This document shows, piece after piece, positions 1 to 7,536 of a stretch of 13,120 nt of DNA. Origin of the DNA: Clostridia bacterium (GTDB lineage: Bacteria; Bacillota_A; Clostridia; Oscillospirales; CAG-272); NCBI GenBank assembly GCA_017454075.1, contig JAFTDQ010000028.1, positions 1 to 13,120 on the forward strand, in the 5' to 3' direction. Both the position numbers and the translations under genes were made by a program. Under the pieces are notes generated by a model. It saw only the letters and a list, made by a program, of their open reading frames with translations, was not told the origin of the DNA and ran no database searches. How positions within the stretch are numbered: position 1 is the stretch's first letter; the number at the start of each line of letters is the position of its first letter.

Positions 1-495
1 AACCACGCATATTTCAACCTGAACGGGTACGACGGCGGTTCCGTTATGGATCAGAAACTCCGGATCGACGCAGATCTCTACGACGACGTTGATGAAAATC
101 TTATTCCTTACGACAAACCTGTGTCGGTCGCCGGAACTGATTTCGATTTCAGAAAACTCAGAAAAATCGCGACGCCTTACGACCACAATTTCCATATCCG
201 CGGAGTATCGAAAAAAGGCGAGCTCAGGCACGGAGTCAGCTATTACGATCCCGCGTCGGGAAGAAAACTCGACGTTTACACAGACCTTCCGTGCGTTCAG
301 CTTTATACCGCGGGAGGGATGAACGGGCCGACCGATTTCAAGGGCGGCGTTCCTCAGAGAAAACTCCACGCGCTCTGCCTTGAAACGCAGAACGCGCCCG
401 ACCTGCCGAACCGCAAGTCGCTCAGACAGCGCTTCACAAAGGCGGGAAAAAAATATCGTTCCGTCACAAAATACGTTTTCGGAACCGAAAAATAA
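1..495 (+). CDS. galM: Aldose 1-epimerase (galactose mutarotase), C-terminal part
   Basis: The enzyme interconverts the alpha and beta anomers of galactose or glucose in the cytoplasm, feeding the Leloir pathway. The reading frame is open from base 1, so the N-terminus lies outside the window; 164 residues are visible, roughly the last half of a usual 330-350-residue protein. Seen: NHAYFNL at residues 1-7, whose His2 matches the active-site His of the family; a DHNF block at 61-64, where GalM proteins carry a substrate-binding Asp; the SGRKLDVYTDLPCVQLYT stretch typical of the family; and CLETQNAPDLPN, with Glu128 in the position of the catalytic base. An ATG at base 46 lies inside the fold and is not the start. 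A terminator follows directly, so this is the last gene of its transcript. Substrate preference cannot be read from this part. Confidence 0.9.
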   Translation, partial: NHAYFNLNGYDGGSVMDQKLRIDADLYDDVDENLIPYDKPVSVAGTDFDFRKLRKIATPYDHNFHIRGVSKKGELRHGVSYYDPASGRKLDVYTDLPCVQLYTAGGMNGPTDFKGGVPQRKLHALCLETQNAPDLPNRKSLRQRFTKAGKKYRSVTKYVFGTEK

Positions 496-501
496 ACAAG
501 G

Positions 502-526
502 GAGCGGCGTGAGCCGCTCTTTTTTT
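502..526 (+). terminator. Intrinsic terminator after galM
   Basis: A 7-bp GC-rich stem (502-508 GAGCGGC with 513-519 GCCGCTC) closes a GTGA loop and runs straight into a run of T residues up to 526. It begins 6 bases after the galM stop codon and separates galM from the next gene, which has its own promoter. Confidence 0.9.
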
Positions 527-547
527 GCGGCGGATGAAATTTTAATC

Positions 548-576
548 TTGCAATTATTCATTTTTCGTGATATAAT
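548..576 (+). promoter_or_regulatory. Sigma-70/SigA promoter of the citrate-synthase-like gene
   Basis: TTGCAA (548-553) and TATAAT (571-576) are separated by 17 bp, with an extended -10 TG at 568-569. It lies just after the galM terminator and about 32 bases before the start codon of the next gene, leaving a leader of roughly 25 bases. Confidence 0.8.
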
Positions 577-607
577 ACCCGACGAAGTCTGTTTTGCAGG
601 GTGAAAA

Positions 608-2068
608 ATGAAAATGGAAAACGAAAAAAATCCGAATAACCGTGATCAGTCAAGACTTGAATTTTCCCGGGCCACGAATCTTCTCGAACAGTCGGCGTAC
701 AAATATCAGCTCCAGGAAAGGGAAACGCCGAATCTATACAGGTATCTTTTTGACTACGAAAGCATACCGAAAATATCGTTCAACCACCGCTTCGTTCCGA
801 CGAACATGCCGGACGAGATATGGATAACCGACACCACGTTCCGTGACGGACAGCAGTCGACGTCCCCGTTTACCGTAAGTCAGATCATTGACATTTATAA
901 AATGCTTCACCGTCTCGGGGGAGAAAAGGGACTTGTCCGACAGAGCGAGTTTTTCGTTTATTCCGAAAAGGACAGGCGCGCGGTCGAGGAATGCCTCTCG
1001 CTCGGATACGAATTTCCCGAGGTGACGAGCTGGATAAGGGCAAATCCGAAGGATTTCGAACTTATAAAGAGTCTCGGAATAAAAGAGAGCGGCGTTCTGG
1101 TCTCATGTTCGGATTACCATATTTACAACAAGATGGGTCTGACAAGAGCAAAGGCGCTCGACAAATATCTCGGGATAATCAAGGAAATGCTGAGCTTCGG
1201 TATCCGTCCGAGATGCCACTTCGAGGATATTACAAGGGCGGATTACTACGGCTTCGTTGTTCCGTTTGCAGAGGCGCTCCATTCTCTTATGGACGAAAGC
1301 GGCGTTCCGATAAAAATAAGGGCCTGCGACACCATGGGTTACGGAGTGACCTTCCCGGGTGCCGCGCTTCCGAGATCCGTTCCGGGCATCATTTACGGAC
1401 TCCAGCACTACGCCGGATTCACAAGCGATCTGCTCGAATGGCACGGACACAACGACTTTTACAAGGTAGTGAACAACGCCTCCACGGCGTGGCTCTACGG
1501 GTGCTCCGGGGTCAACTGCGCTCTTCTCGGGATCGGCGAAAGAACGGGAAACTGTCCTCTTGAGGCGATGGCGATAGAATACGCCTCTTTCCGCGGAACG
1601 ACCGACGGAATGGATCTCAGGGTGATAACCGAGATCGCGGATTATTTCGAGAATGAGATCGGCTACGATATCCCGCCGCGCACCCCCTACGTCGGGCGGA
1701 ATTTCAACGTTACAAGGGCGGGCATCCACGCTGACGGCATGCTCAAGGACCCGGAGATTTACAGCATTTTCGACACGGAAAAGATCCTCGGAAGACCCGC
1801 GGCCGTGGCCGTGGATTCTCACAGCGGACTTGCCGGGATCGCTTACTGGCTGAACGGTTATTTCAGACTGAAAGGCGACGATGTGATCGACAAACGCTCC
1901 CCGATAGTCGCTAAAATCAAAGAACAGGTCGATAAGCTCTACGAGGAAGGCAGAAATACCGCGATGGGCGACCAGGAACTTGAAATGATCCTCAGAAAAC
2001 TTGATTTCAAGGAATACCGCCGTCTTTCGACGATAAATATCCATGTATCGGAAAGCGACGACAAATGA
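608..2068 (+). CDS. HMGL-family acyltransferase, probable Re-citrate synthase
   Basis: A 486-residue member of the isopropylmalate/homocitrate synthase superfamily. Seen: the DTTFRDGQQ block at 75-83, with the metal-binding Asp and catalytic Arg; HFEDITRAD at 204-212; the metal-binding HGHND at 279-283; GIGERTGNCPLE at 308-319; and FNVTRAGIHADG at 366-377. The last ~110 residues do not look like the leucine-binding LeuA regulatory domain. An N-terminal tail of about 65 residues precedes the barrel. Family knowledge: close relatives in anaerobes, often named 2-isopropylmalate synthase, include the Re-citrate synthases of Clostridium kluyveri and Dehalococcoides, which make citrate from oxaloacetate and acetyl-CoA. 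That activity is inferred; homocitrate or isopropylmalate synthesis is the alternative. The start may be 608 or the ATG at 614: the AGGGTG at 598-603 is 4 bases from the first and 10 from the second. The gene is alone between its promoter and terminator. Confidence 0.78.
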   Translation: MKMENEKNPNNRDQSRLEFSRATNLLEQSAYKYQLQERETPNLYRYLFDYESIPKISFNHRFVPTNMPDEIWITDTTFRDGQQSTSPFTVSQIIDIYKMLHRLGGEKGLVRQSEFFVYSEKDRRAVEECLSLGYEFPEVTSWIRANPKDFELIKSLGIKESGVLVSCSDYHIYNKMGLTRAKALDKYLGIIKEMLSFGIRPRCHFEDITRADYYGFVVPFAEALHSLMDESGVPIKIRACDTMGYGVTFPGAALPRSVPGIIYGLQHYAGFTSDLLEWHGHNDFYKVVNNASTAWLYGCSGVNCALLGIGERTGNCPLEAMAIEYASFRGTTDGMDLRVITEIADYFENEIGYDIPPRTPYVGRNFNVTRAGIHADGMLKDPEIYSIFDTEKILGRPAAVAVDSHSGLAGIAYWLNGYFRLKGDDVIDKRSPIVAKIKEQVDKLYEEGRNTAMGDQELEMILRKLDFKEYRRLSTINIHVSESDDK

Positions 2069-2074
2069 CTGATT

Positions 2075-2109
2075 TTTTCCCGGCGCAGGTGCGCCGGGAA
2101 AATTTTTTT
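2075..2109 (+). terminator. Intrinsic terminator after the citrate-synthase-like gene
   Basis: A 12-bp stem (2075-2086 with 2091-2102), with a CCCGGCGC/GCGCCGGG core and an AGGT loop, is followed by seven T residues (2103-2109). The flanking T and A runs make it close to symmetric, so part of it could also work on the opposite strand. Confidence 0.9.
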
Positions 2110-2130
2110 AAAAAAATCATGCGGAGGGTA

Positions 2131-2159
2131 TTGACAATCAACTGACTGCGTGATATAAT
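2131..2159 (+). promoter_or_regulatory. Consensus promoter of the DUF1836-flotillin operon
   Basis: A perfect TTGACA (2131-2136) and a perfect TATAAT (2154-2159) are 17 bp apart, with an extended -10 TG at 2151-2152. This is as strong as a housekeeping promoter can look. The regulator gene begins 33 bases downstream. I see no clear inverted repeat over the promoter that would mark an operator. Confidence 0.9.
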
Positions 2160-2191
2160 CATGTAAACGACAGCGGAAAGGCGGTGGAAAA

Positions 2192-2782
2192 ATGGAATCG
2201 GAAAAGAAAAGATACTTCCCCGGTACGACGATTGCGACCGATCTCGTGAACCGACGAAGGATAAACGAAGTACTCGATCATATTTTTGCCGGCGGGGATA
2301 TTTACAGATCCCAGGTGATCGCGCTGACCGGCATTGAGCCGTATTCGATCCAGAACTGGATCGCCCGGGGCTTCGTATCGCACTCCGAAAACAAACAGTA
2401 CTCAAAAAGGCAGCTGTGCAGGTTTATCATAATAAACATGCTCAGCGAAACGCTCCAGATAGGCGAGATAACCGATATGCTTTCAAGCGTAAACGGCGAT
2501 CTCTCGGACGAAGGGGACGATCTCATTCCCGACGACGTGCTTTACGGATGCTTCGCCGAGCTCTGCGCGATGAACGAAGGCGCGCTTAGCCCGGCAAAGA
2601 TCGTGGCGGACGCCGCATTCATAACCGAAGATCTTACCTTCCTTCGCCGGGAAGACAGGGAAACGGTCGCAGAGGTGCTTGAAACGATGTTTTACGCATA
2701 TCGCTCGGCTGAAATGAGCAGAATCGCCCACGATCTGCTCGAAAAAATAAAAGACAAAATTAAAGGCAAAGGAGAACAATAA
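2192..2782 (+). CDS. DUF1836 family HTH protein, probable transcriptional regulator
   Basis: A 196-residue soluble protein. Residues about 36-85 match the conserved block of DUF1836, with TGIEPYSIQNWIARGF followed by NKQYSKRQLCRFIIINML; this reads as a MerR-like winged helix-turn-helix. It is followed by the family's acidic stretch (about 100-115) and a helical C-terminus ending in a Lys-rich tail. Family knowledge: DUF1836 proteins occur in Firmicutes and are presumed DNA-binding; no target is established. The start at 2192 fits the AAAGGCGGTGG region (2177-2187). It is the first gene after a strong promoter, and its stop is one base before the flotillin start, so the two are translationally close. 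It may regulate its own operon, which is inference. The effector and DNA site are unknown. Confidence 0.8.
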   Translation: MESEKKRYFPGTTIATDLVNRRRINEVLDHIFAGGDIYRSQVIALTGIEPYSIQNWIARGFVSHSENKQYSKRQLCRFIIINMLSETLQIGEITDMLSSVNGDLSDEGDDLIPDDVLYGCFAELCAMNEGALSPAKIVADAAFITEDLTFLRREDRETVAEVLETMFYAYRSAEMSRIAHDLLEKIKDKIKGKGEQ

Positions 2783-2783
2783 A

Positions 2784-4208
2784 ATGCCGCCCATCATTCT
2801 TATCACAATAATAGCAGCAGCGATCTTGCTTGCAGTAATGCTCTTTGCAGCCGGATATCTGAAGGCGCCGCCCGACGTTGCATATATCATCTCCGGTCTC
2901 GGCAAAAAAAGAATACTTATAGGCAGAGCCGGTTGGCGCGTGCCGTTTTTTGAAAGGGTCGACAAGATATCGCTTCGGGTGATGCAGGTCGACGTTAAAA
3001 CATCGGAGGCCGTGCCGACGAACGAATTTATAAACGTTACGGTCGACGGCGTCGCAAACGTCAAGGTCAGCTCGAATCCGAAGCTCCTTGAAAAAGCGGC
3101 CGAATCGCTTCTCGGGATGAACAGAAACGAGCTCGTAATGCTCGTCACTCAGGTACTCGAAGGAAATATGCGCGAGATCGTCGGGTCCGTGGGGCTTAAG
3201 GAAATGGTCCAGGACAGGCAGGGGGTTGCCAAAAAGATCACGGAGAACGTCGTCCCCGATATGGAAAAACTCGGCATCGAGGTCGTCAATTTCAACATTC
3301 AGAACTTCAAGGACGCGGCCGGTACCATCGAAAACATGGGTATCGACAACGTCGAGCAGATAAGGAAAAACGCGCAGATCGCCAAAGCAAACGCCCAGCG
3401 CGACATAGCGATAGCTACCGCGAACGCTCAGCAGGAGGCGAACGCCGTCAAGGTTGAGGCCGAAAAGCTCATAGCAGAGCAGGACGCGGCGCTTGCGGTA
3501 CAGCAATCCGATATGAAGGTCATGGCGGACAACAAGCGCGCAGAGGCGGACGCGGCCTACAATATTCAGCAGGAGGCGCAGCGCAAGACGATCGAAGTCA
3601 CCCGCGCAAACGCCGATATCGCACGCCGTGAAAAGGAAGCCGAGCTCGCCGAGAAAGAGATCGCTCTCCGTGAGAGAAAACTCGACGCGGAAATAAGGAA
3701 ACAGGCCGACGCCATGAAATACAAGGCGGAAAAAGAGGCGGAGGCGGATCTCATCCGCAGGCAAAAGGACGCCGAAGCGAAAAAGTACGAGGCGATGCAG
3801 GAAGCCGAGGCGAGGCGCGTGGCGGCGGAGGCCTCGAGATTCGCAATGGAACAGGAAGCCGAGGGTATCCGCGCAAAAGGACTCGCGGAAGCCGAGGCGA
3901 TCGAGAAAAAAGCTGAGGCGCAGCGCAAAATGGGCGAAGCGTCGGTACTTGAAATGTATCTGAAAGCGCTTCCCGAGGTAGTGAAGAACGCGGCGGAGCC
4001 ACTCGCTCAGACAGACAGGATAGTTATGTACGGCGACGGTAACGCAACGAAGGTCGTGAAGGACGTCATGACTACTGCCAACCAGGTTATCGAGGGCGTG
4101 AAAGAATCGACGGGGATAGACATCACGTCGCTCATCGCCGGATTTGCGGGCGGAAAAGCCGCCGGCTCCGTTTCCGGCGGCGAAAAGGGCGAAGGAATCG
4201 CCGAATAA
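2784..4208 (+). CDS. Flotillin-like SPFH membrane scaffold protein
   Basis: A 474-residue flotillin. Residues 3-23 form a hydrophobic anchor; about 24-190 are the SPFH (band 7) domain, including the VDVKTSEAVPTNEFINVTVDGVA-type strand region; about 190-385 are a long coiled coil rich in Ala, Glu, Lys and Arg with many EAEA and AEA repeats; about 385-455 resemble the flotillin C-terminal domain (SVLEMYLKALPEVVKNAAEPL); and the tail is Gly-rich. Length and order match the FloT type of Bacillus. Family knowledge: such proteins oligomerise on the inner face of the membrane and organise functional microdomains. AAAGGAG (2768-2774) lies 9 bases before the start. It is followed after 19 bases by a second SPFH gene. 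No NfeD partner gene is present in the window. Confidence 0.9.
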   Translation: MPPIILITIIAAAILLAVMLFAAGYLKAPPDVAYIISGLGKKRILIGRAGWRVPFFERVDKISLRVMQVDVKTSEAVPTNEFINVTVDGVANVKVSSNPKLLEKAAESLLGMNRNELVMLVTQVLEGNMREIVGSVGLKEMVQDRQGVAKKITENVVPDMEKLGIEVVNFNIQNFKDAAGTIENMGIDNVEQIRKNAQIAKANAQRDIAIATANAQQEANAVKVEAEKLIAEQDAALAVQQSDMKVMADNKRAEADAAYNIQQEAQRKTIEVTRANADIARREKEAELAEKEIALRERKLDAEIRKQADAMKYKAEKEAEADLIRRQKDAEAKKYEAMQEAEARRVAAEASRFAMEQEAEGIRAKGLAEAEAIEKKAEAQRKMGEASVLEMYLKALPEVVKNAAEPLAQTDRIVMYGDGNATKVVKDVMTTANQVIEGVKESTGIDITSLIAGFAGGKAAGSVSGGEKGEGIAE

Positions 4209-4227
4209 ATTCAAAGAGGTGAACGAA

Positions 4228-5268
4228 ATGAAAAATATCGTATGGGTAATTATTGCGGCGATATTCGCCGTGGCGGTGATCTCGATCGTCCTCAGCAGAA
4301 GGAAGGGGAACGGCCTGAAACCGCTCCCGCTTGTGATAGCGGCGCTGGCGCTTGTCGCAATGTTCATAGTTCCGTCGAGCATACATACCGTTCAGGCCGG
4401 GGAAATAGCCGTTGTGAAGGTGTGGGGAAAAGCGGAATACGTAAGGACCGCCGGAACGTACTTTGATCTCTGGATATCCCGGGAATACGAGATATACGAC
4501 GCAAAGGTCCAGAACATTGATATCCGTACCGAGGCGTACTCAAAGGACGCGCAGACCATGGATATCAACATGACGGTTCAGTACATGATCAACACCGAGT
4601 ACGCGATGGATATCGCCGTAAGATACGGAGATCTCTCGCTGCTGCAGAACAGGGTCAATTCCGCATGCATCGAAAAGGCGAAGTCCGTTCTTTCACAGTA
4701 TTCAGCGATGACGATAATCGAAACCAGGGCGAACATTTCACCCGAGGTCGAGCGGGTCATAAAGGACAGTATCTCGGACACCTATTACGTGAACATAGTC
4801 ACCGTCGTTCTTACCGACATTTCGTTCAGCGACGCGTTCGAGTCGACCGTTGAGGACAAAATGATCGCCGAACAGGAAAAACTCAAGGCGGAATATGAGA
4901 AAGAAAAAGCTATAATAGAGGCGGAGAAGGAGCTCGAGGTCGCCCGTCTCGACGCCCAGGCGAAGATAGCGTCGGCAGAAGGTCAGGCAGAGGCGCAGAT
5001 AGAGATCGCCGTGGCTGAGGCAAAATCAATCGCGCTCAAATCGGTAGAGGTCGCACGCATGCTCGGTTTCACCATAAACGAAGTGAAAAACGGAGAAGAG
5101 ACCTCGTACGAAATCGATTTTAACGGAAAGACTCCCGATGAGATCAGACTTGTTTCGGACTATCTCAGATATATCGAGTATCTCTCGGTATGGGACGGAG
5201 TACTCCCGCGCGTGATGATGGGGGACGGTTCCGGCACGGTAATGATTCCGGCCGAAATCACGGGATAA
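4228..5268 (+). CDS. SPFH/band-7 domain membrane protein, prohibitin-like
   Basis: A 346-residue protein with two predicted N-terminal membrane segments (about 4-22 and 33-49), a band-7 domain at about 55-205 that starts with VQAGEIAVVKVWGK, a charged coiled coil at about 206-270 (KLKAEYEKEKAIIEAEKELE), and a C-terminal part of about 75 residues ending in GTVMIPAEITG. It is closer to prohibitin/HflK-HflC-type proteins than to the flotillin before it, since it lacks the long EAEA coil and the flotillin C-terminus. The frame is open further upstream, to 4144, but the ATG at 4228 is preferred because AAAGAGGTGA (4213-4222) sits just before it and the earlier frame overlaps the flotillin. Probable role: a membrane scaffold or chaperone ring, perhaps mixed with the flotillin. 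The partner is not known. Confidence 0.82.
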   Translation: MKNIVWVIIAAIFAVAVISIVLSRRKGNGLKPLPLVIAALALVAMFIVPSSIHTVQAGEIAVVKVWGKAEYVRTAGTYFDLWISREYEIYDAKVQNIDIRTEAYSKDAQTMDINMTVQYMINTEYAMDIAVRYGDLSLLQNRVNSACIEKAKSVLSQYSAMTIIETRANISPEVERVIKDSISDTYYVNIVTVVLTDISFSDAFESTVEDKMIAEQEKLKAEYEKEKAIIEAEKELEVARLDAQAKIASAEGQAEAQIEIAVAEAKSIALKSVEVARMLGFTINEVKNGEETSYEIDFNGKTPDEIRLVSDYLRYIEYLSVWDGVLPRVMMGDGSGTVMIPAEITG

Positions 5269-5280
5269 CGGATAATCCCT

Positions 5281-5308
5281 GCCGGGGCGGATTTCCGCCC
5301 CGGCTTTT
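5281..5308 (+). terminator. Intrinsic terminator after the SPFH operon
   Basis: A 10-bp GC-rich stem (5281-5290 GCCGGGGCGG with 5295-5304 CCGCCCCGGC) closes an ATTT loop and is followed by TTTT. The T tract is short, but the stem is very stable. It starts 12 bases after the SPFH stop codon and ends the operon before the ABC transporter promoter. Confidence 0.85.
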
Positions 5309-5313
5309 CCGTA

Positions 5314-5342
5314 TTGATAATTCGTCATCGTTATGGTATAAT
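5314..5342 (+). promoter_or_regulatory. Promoter of the ABC transporter operon
   Basis: TTGATA (5314-5319) and TATAAT (5337-5342) are 17 bp apart, with an extended -10 TG at 5334-5335. It sits immediately after a terminator and 25 bases before the proposed TTG start of the first ABC gene. The coding frame is open through the promoter, but those codons cannot be translated from this transcript. Confidence 0.82.
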
Positions 5343-5367
5343 AACTCTGACGGGAGGACATATTGTT

Positions 5368-7536
5368 TTGGCATTTCTCGAACTGAAAAACATAGGCAAG
5401 ATTTACGCGTCCGAGGGGGCGGTGGCTGTCGGTATACGCGGCGTAAACGCCTCTTTTGAGAGGGGAGAATTCGTCGCCGTGACGGGAGAATCCGGGTCCG
5501 GCAAATCCACTCTCCTGAACGTGATAAGCGGTATGGATACGTACGAGGAAGGCGAGCTCTTCATAGAAGGACAGCCGACCTCGCATTTTCTCCAGCCCGA
5601 CTGGGAGGAATACCGCAAAAAGTATATTTCTTTTATATTTCAGGACTACAACATCATAGAAAGCTTCACGGTCCTTCAGAACGTGGAGCTTTCCCTCATG
5701 CATATAAAATCCGGGGTCGAACGCAGACGGCGGGCTCTCGAGCTCCTCGACAGAGTCGGGATGTCGGATCATGCGGGACACAAGGGTTCAAAGCTGTCGG
5801 GCGGGCAGAAACAGAGGACTGTTATCGCCCGCGCACTCGCAAAAGACAGCCCGATAATACTTGCGGACGAGCCGACCGGGAACCTTGACGCCGCCTCTTC
5901 GCGTGAGATTATGGCTCTCTTGAGCGAAGTGTCAAAAGACAAGCTCGTCATAGTTGTCACGCACAGCTTTGATGAATCAGAGCAGTACGCGACCCGACAT
6001 ATCAGGATATACGACGGCGCCGTCGCGACGGATACCGAGCTCAAAGGGCACGCTGAATGTGCCTCCGCCGTGCCCGAGCCGGAAAAGGAAAGTTTTGCCG
6101 GGAATCTTTCAAACGGTTTTTCTCTCGGATGGGCGATATTCAGGTCAAAGCCGCTCCTTTCACTTTTTATATGTTTCCTGCTTCTCATCGGGACGTTTGC
6201 CGTTCTCGGTCTGTCGTCGGCGAGCACGGCTGCGCTTCAGCTCTTTGAGAAAAAATACGTTTTTACCCCGGTTGAAGGAAGAGTCGTCGTCGCCCGTCGG
6301 GACGGCAGAGCCCTTTCCGACGGTGAAATAACGGAGCTTGCCGAAAAAACCGGTTCCTTATCTTTCGTGAGATACGACGAAATCTTTGACGTCAGGGGCA
6401 CGGTGGGTTCCCCGGGCGATGAAACGTATGAGATCATATCCAACTGTATAATTATGCCCCCGGGGACGTCCGTCAGACCCTCGGCGGGGAGGATGCCCGA
6501 AGAAAAGGACGAGATCCTTCTCGTTATTCCGGTCAGCGCCTCAGTCGGAAGGTTTTCGGTCGGCGGATTTGAGCCTTTTTACTCCACTGTTTTCGGAGTC
6601 GAGTTCCGCGTGGTCGGAATAAAAACCTTCAGAGACAACCGCCGCGATCCCGAGATAATAGCGTCGGATTCCGGATTTGAGTATCTTTCCGCCGCATGTT
6701 TCGGCAATATGCCCCTGACTCTGAGAGCATCGGTCGAAGGCGGGAAGGTGTTCTCATCAGTACTCCCGTCCCGATATTTAAAAGATGACGAGGTGTTTTT
6801 TGCGGGAAAAGCAGATAATAAATCATATTCCGTTAGACTTTACGGAGAGGCAATGTATGATAACGGAAGCAGAACGGCGACGGATGGGACTCAGGATCTG
6901 AATTACGTGGATCTAACGTCAAAAATCAGCCCTGAATTCGACCCTCCGCTCTATATCGGAGTTGACCGATACGTAGAAATCTTCCGTGAAATGACAGGTG
7001 GAGAGAACGGGTATCCTCAGGTTTCGTTCCTGTACTCCTCGTGGCGCGACGCAAACAGAGCGGTTTCTCTCATCACGAATGACGATTTTGTCGCCGTAAA
7101 CTCGAATACCGAATGCGAGATGACGGTCCTTGATATAGTCGAGGCGCTCATCGGAGGATTTTTCTCGGCCGTAATGTGGGTGCTCGGCGTCATATTCATA
7201 TCTTTCTTCATAAACCTCTGCACTTCGCGGACCATCGACGCTTTCAGATCAGAAATGGCCGTTATGCGGTCGATGGGAATACCGGTCAGGGTGATCCGGA
7301 TCGGTATGTTCTTCCGCATGTTCATTTCGGCGATCCCGGCCGTTGTTATTTCCCTTGCCGCGCTCACGATAATTTTCAGCGTCCCGGATCTCAGCGCGTC
7401 GTTTGCGTACGTAACTCCGGCGACCTTTGCGCTCGTGACAGTCGGTATGATTATCATCGTTGCGCGAGTCACCGTCAAACACGTCAGACGCCTGTTCGGA
7501 GAATCCGTCAAAAAGGCGATAAGGAGCGGAAGATGA
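5368..7536 (+). CDS. ABC transporter, fused ATPase-FtsX permease (MacB-like), subunit 1
   Basis: A 722-residue half-transporter. ATPase domain about 1-225: Walker A GESGSGKST (40-48), Q-loop FQDYN (91-95), signature LSGGQKQR (143-150), Walker B IILADEP (163-169), switch His199. Permease: one membrane helix at about 263-283, an extracytoplasmic domain of about 310 residues, then three helices at about 596-616, 646-670 and 685-703, with an FtsX-like RSEMAVMRSMGIPVRVIR loop. This is the type VII (MacB/LolCDE/BceAB-like) layout, which moves substrates by mechanotransmission, not through a channel. The start is TTG at 5368: GGGAGG (5352-5357) lies 10 bases upstream and the promoter rules out earlier codons. 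The stop overlaps the ATG of the next gene, so the two products probably form a heterodimer. No sensor kinase or accessory protein is adjacent. Substrate unknown. Confidence 0.87.
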   Translation: MAFLELKNIGKIYASEGAVAVGIRGVNASFERGEFVAVTGESGSGKSTLLNVISGMDTYEEGELFIEGQPTSHFLQPDWEEYRKKYISFIFQDYNIIESFTVLQNVELSLMHIKSGVERRRRALELLDRVGMSDHAGHKGSKLSGGQKQRTVIARALAKDSPIILADEPTGNLDAASSREIMALLSEVSKDKLVIVVTHSFDESEQYATRHIRIYDGAVATDTELKGHAECASAVPEPEKESFAGNLSNGFSLGWAIFRSKPLLSLFICFLLLIGTFAVLGLSSASTAALQLFEKKYVFTPVEGRVVVARRDGRALSDGEITELAEKTGSLSFVRYDEIFDVRGTVGSPGDETYEIISNCIIMPPGTSVRPSAGRMPEEKDEILLVIPVSASVGRFSVGGFEPFYSTVFGVEFRVVGIKTFRDNRRDPEIIASDSGFEYLSAACFGNMPLTLRASVEGGKVFSSVLPSRYLKDDEVFFAGKADNKSYSVRLYGEAMYDNGSRTATDGTQDLNYVDLTSKISPEFDPPLYIGVDRYVEIFREMTGGENGYPQVSFLYSSWRDANRAVSLITNDDFVAVNSNTECEMTVLDIVEALIGGFFSAVMWVLGVIFISFFINLCTSRTIDAFRSEMAVMRSMGIPVRVIRIGMFFRMFISAIPAVVISLAALTIIFSVPDLSASFAYVTPATFALVTVGMIIIVARVTVKHVRRLFGESVKKAIRSGR

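Noticed and set aside
1103..2044. Minus-strand open frame of 313 codons opposite the citrate-synthase-like gene
   Set aside because: It lies wholly inside a well-conserved + strand enzyme gene and has no family match or ribosome binding site.
3400..3930. Repeated GAGGC/GCGGA-like motifs in the flotillin gene as a DNA repeat array
   Set aside because: They follow from the repeated Glu-Ala-Glu-Ala codons of the coiled coil; spacing is irregular and there is no conserved unit at the DNA level.
4144..4227. Upstream extension of the second SPFH gene by 28 codons
   Set aside because: It overlaps the flotillin 3' end, and a good ribosome binding site at 4213-4222 points to 4228, where a normal membrane anchor begins.
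2760..4382. Long minus-strand open frame (540 codons) opposite the flotillin
   Set aside because: It is the antisense shadow of an Ala/Glu/Lys-rich coiled coil. The protein has no recognisable domain, and the + strand gene has a start site, family match and operon context.
7176..7532. Upstream extension of ABC subunit 2 by 119 codons
   Set aside because: It overlaps the membrane region of subunit 1 in another frame, and its product is His/Arg-rich and does not look like a protein. AAGGAG at 7521-7526 fixes the start at 7533 or 7536.
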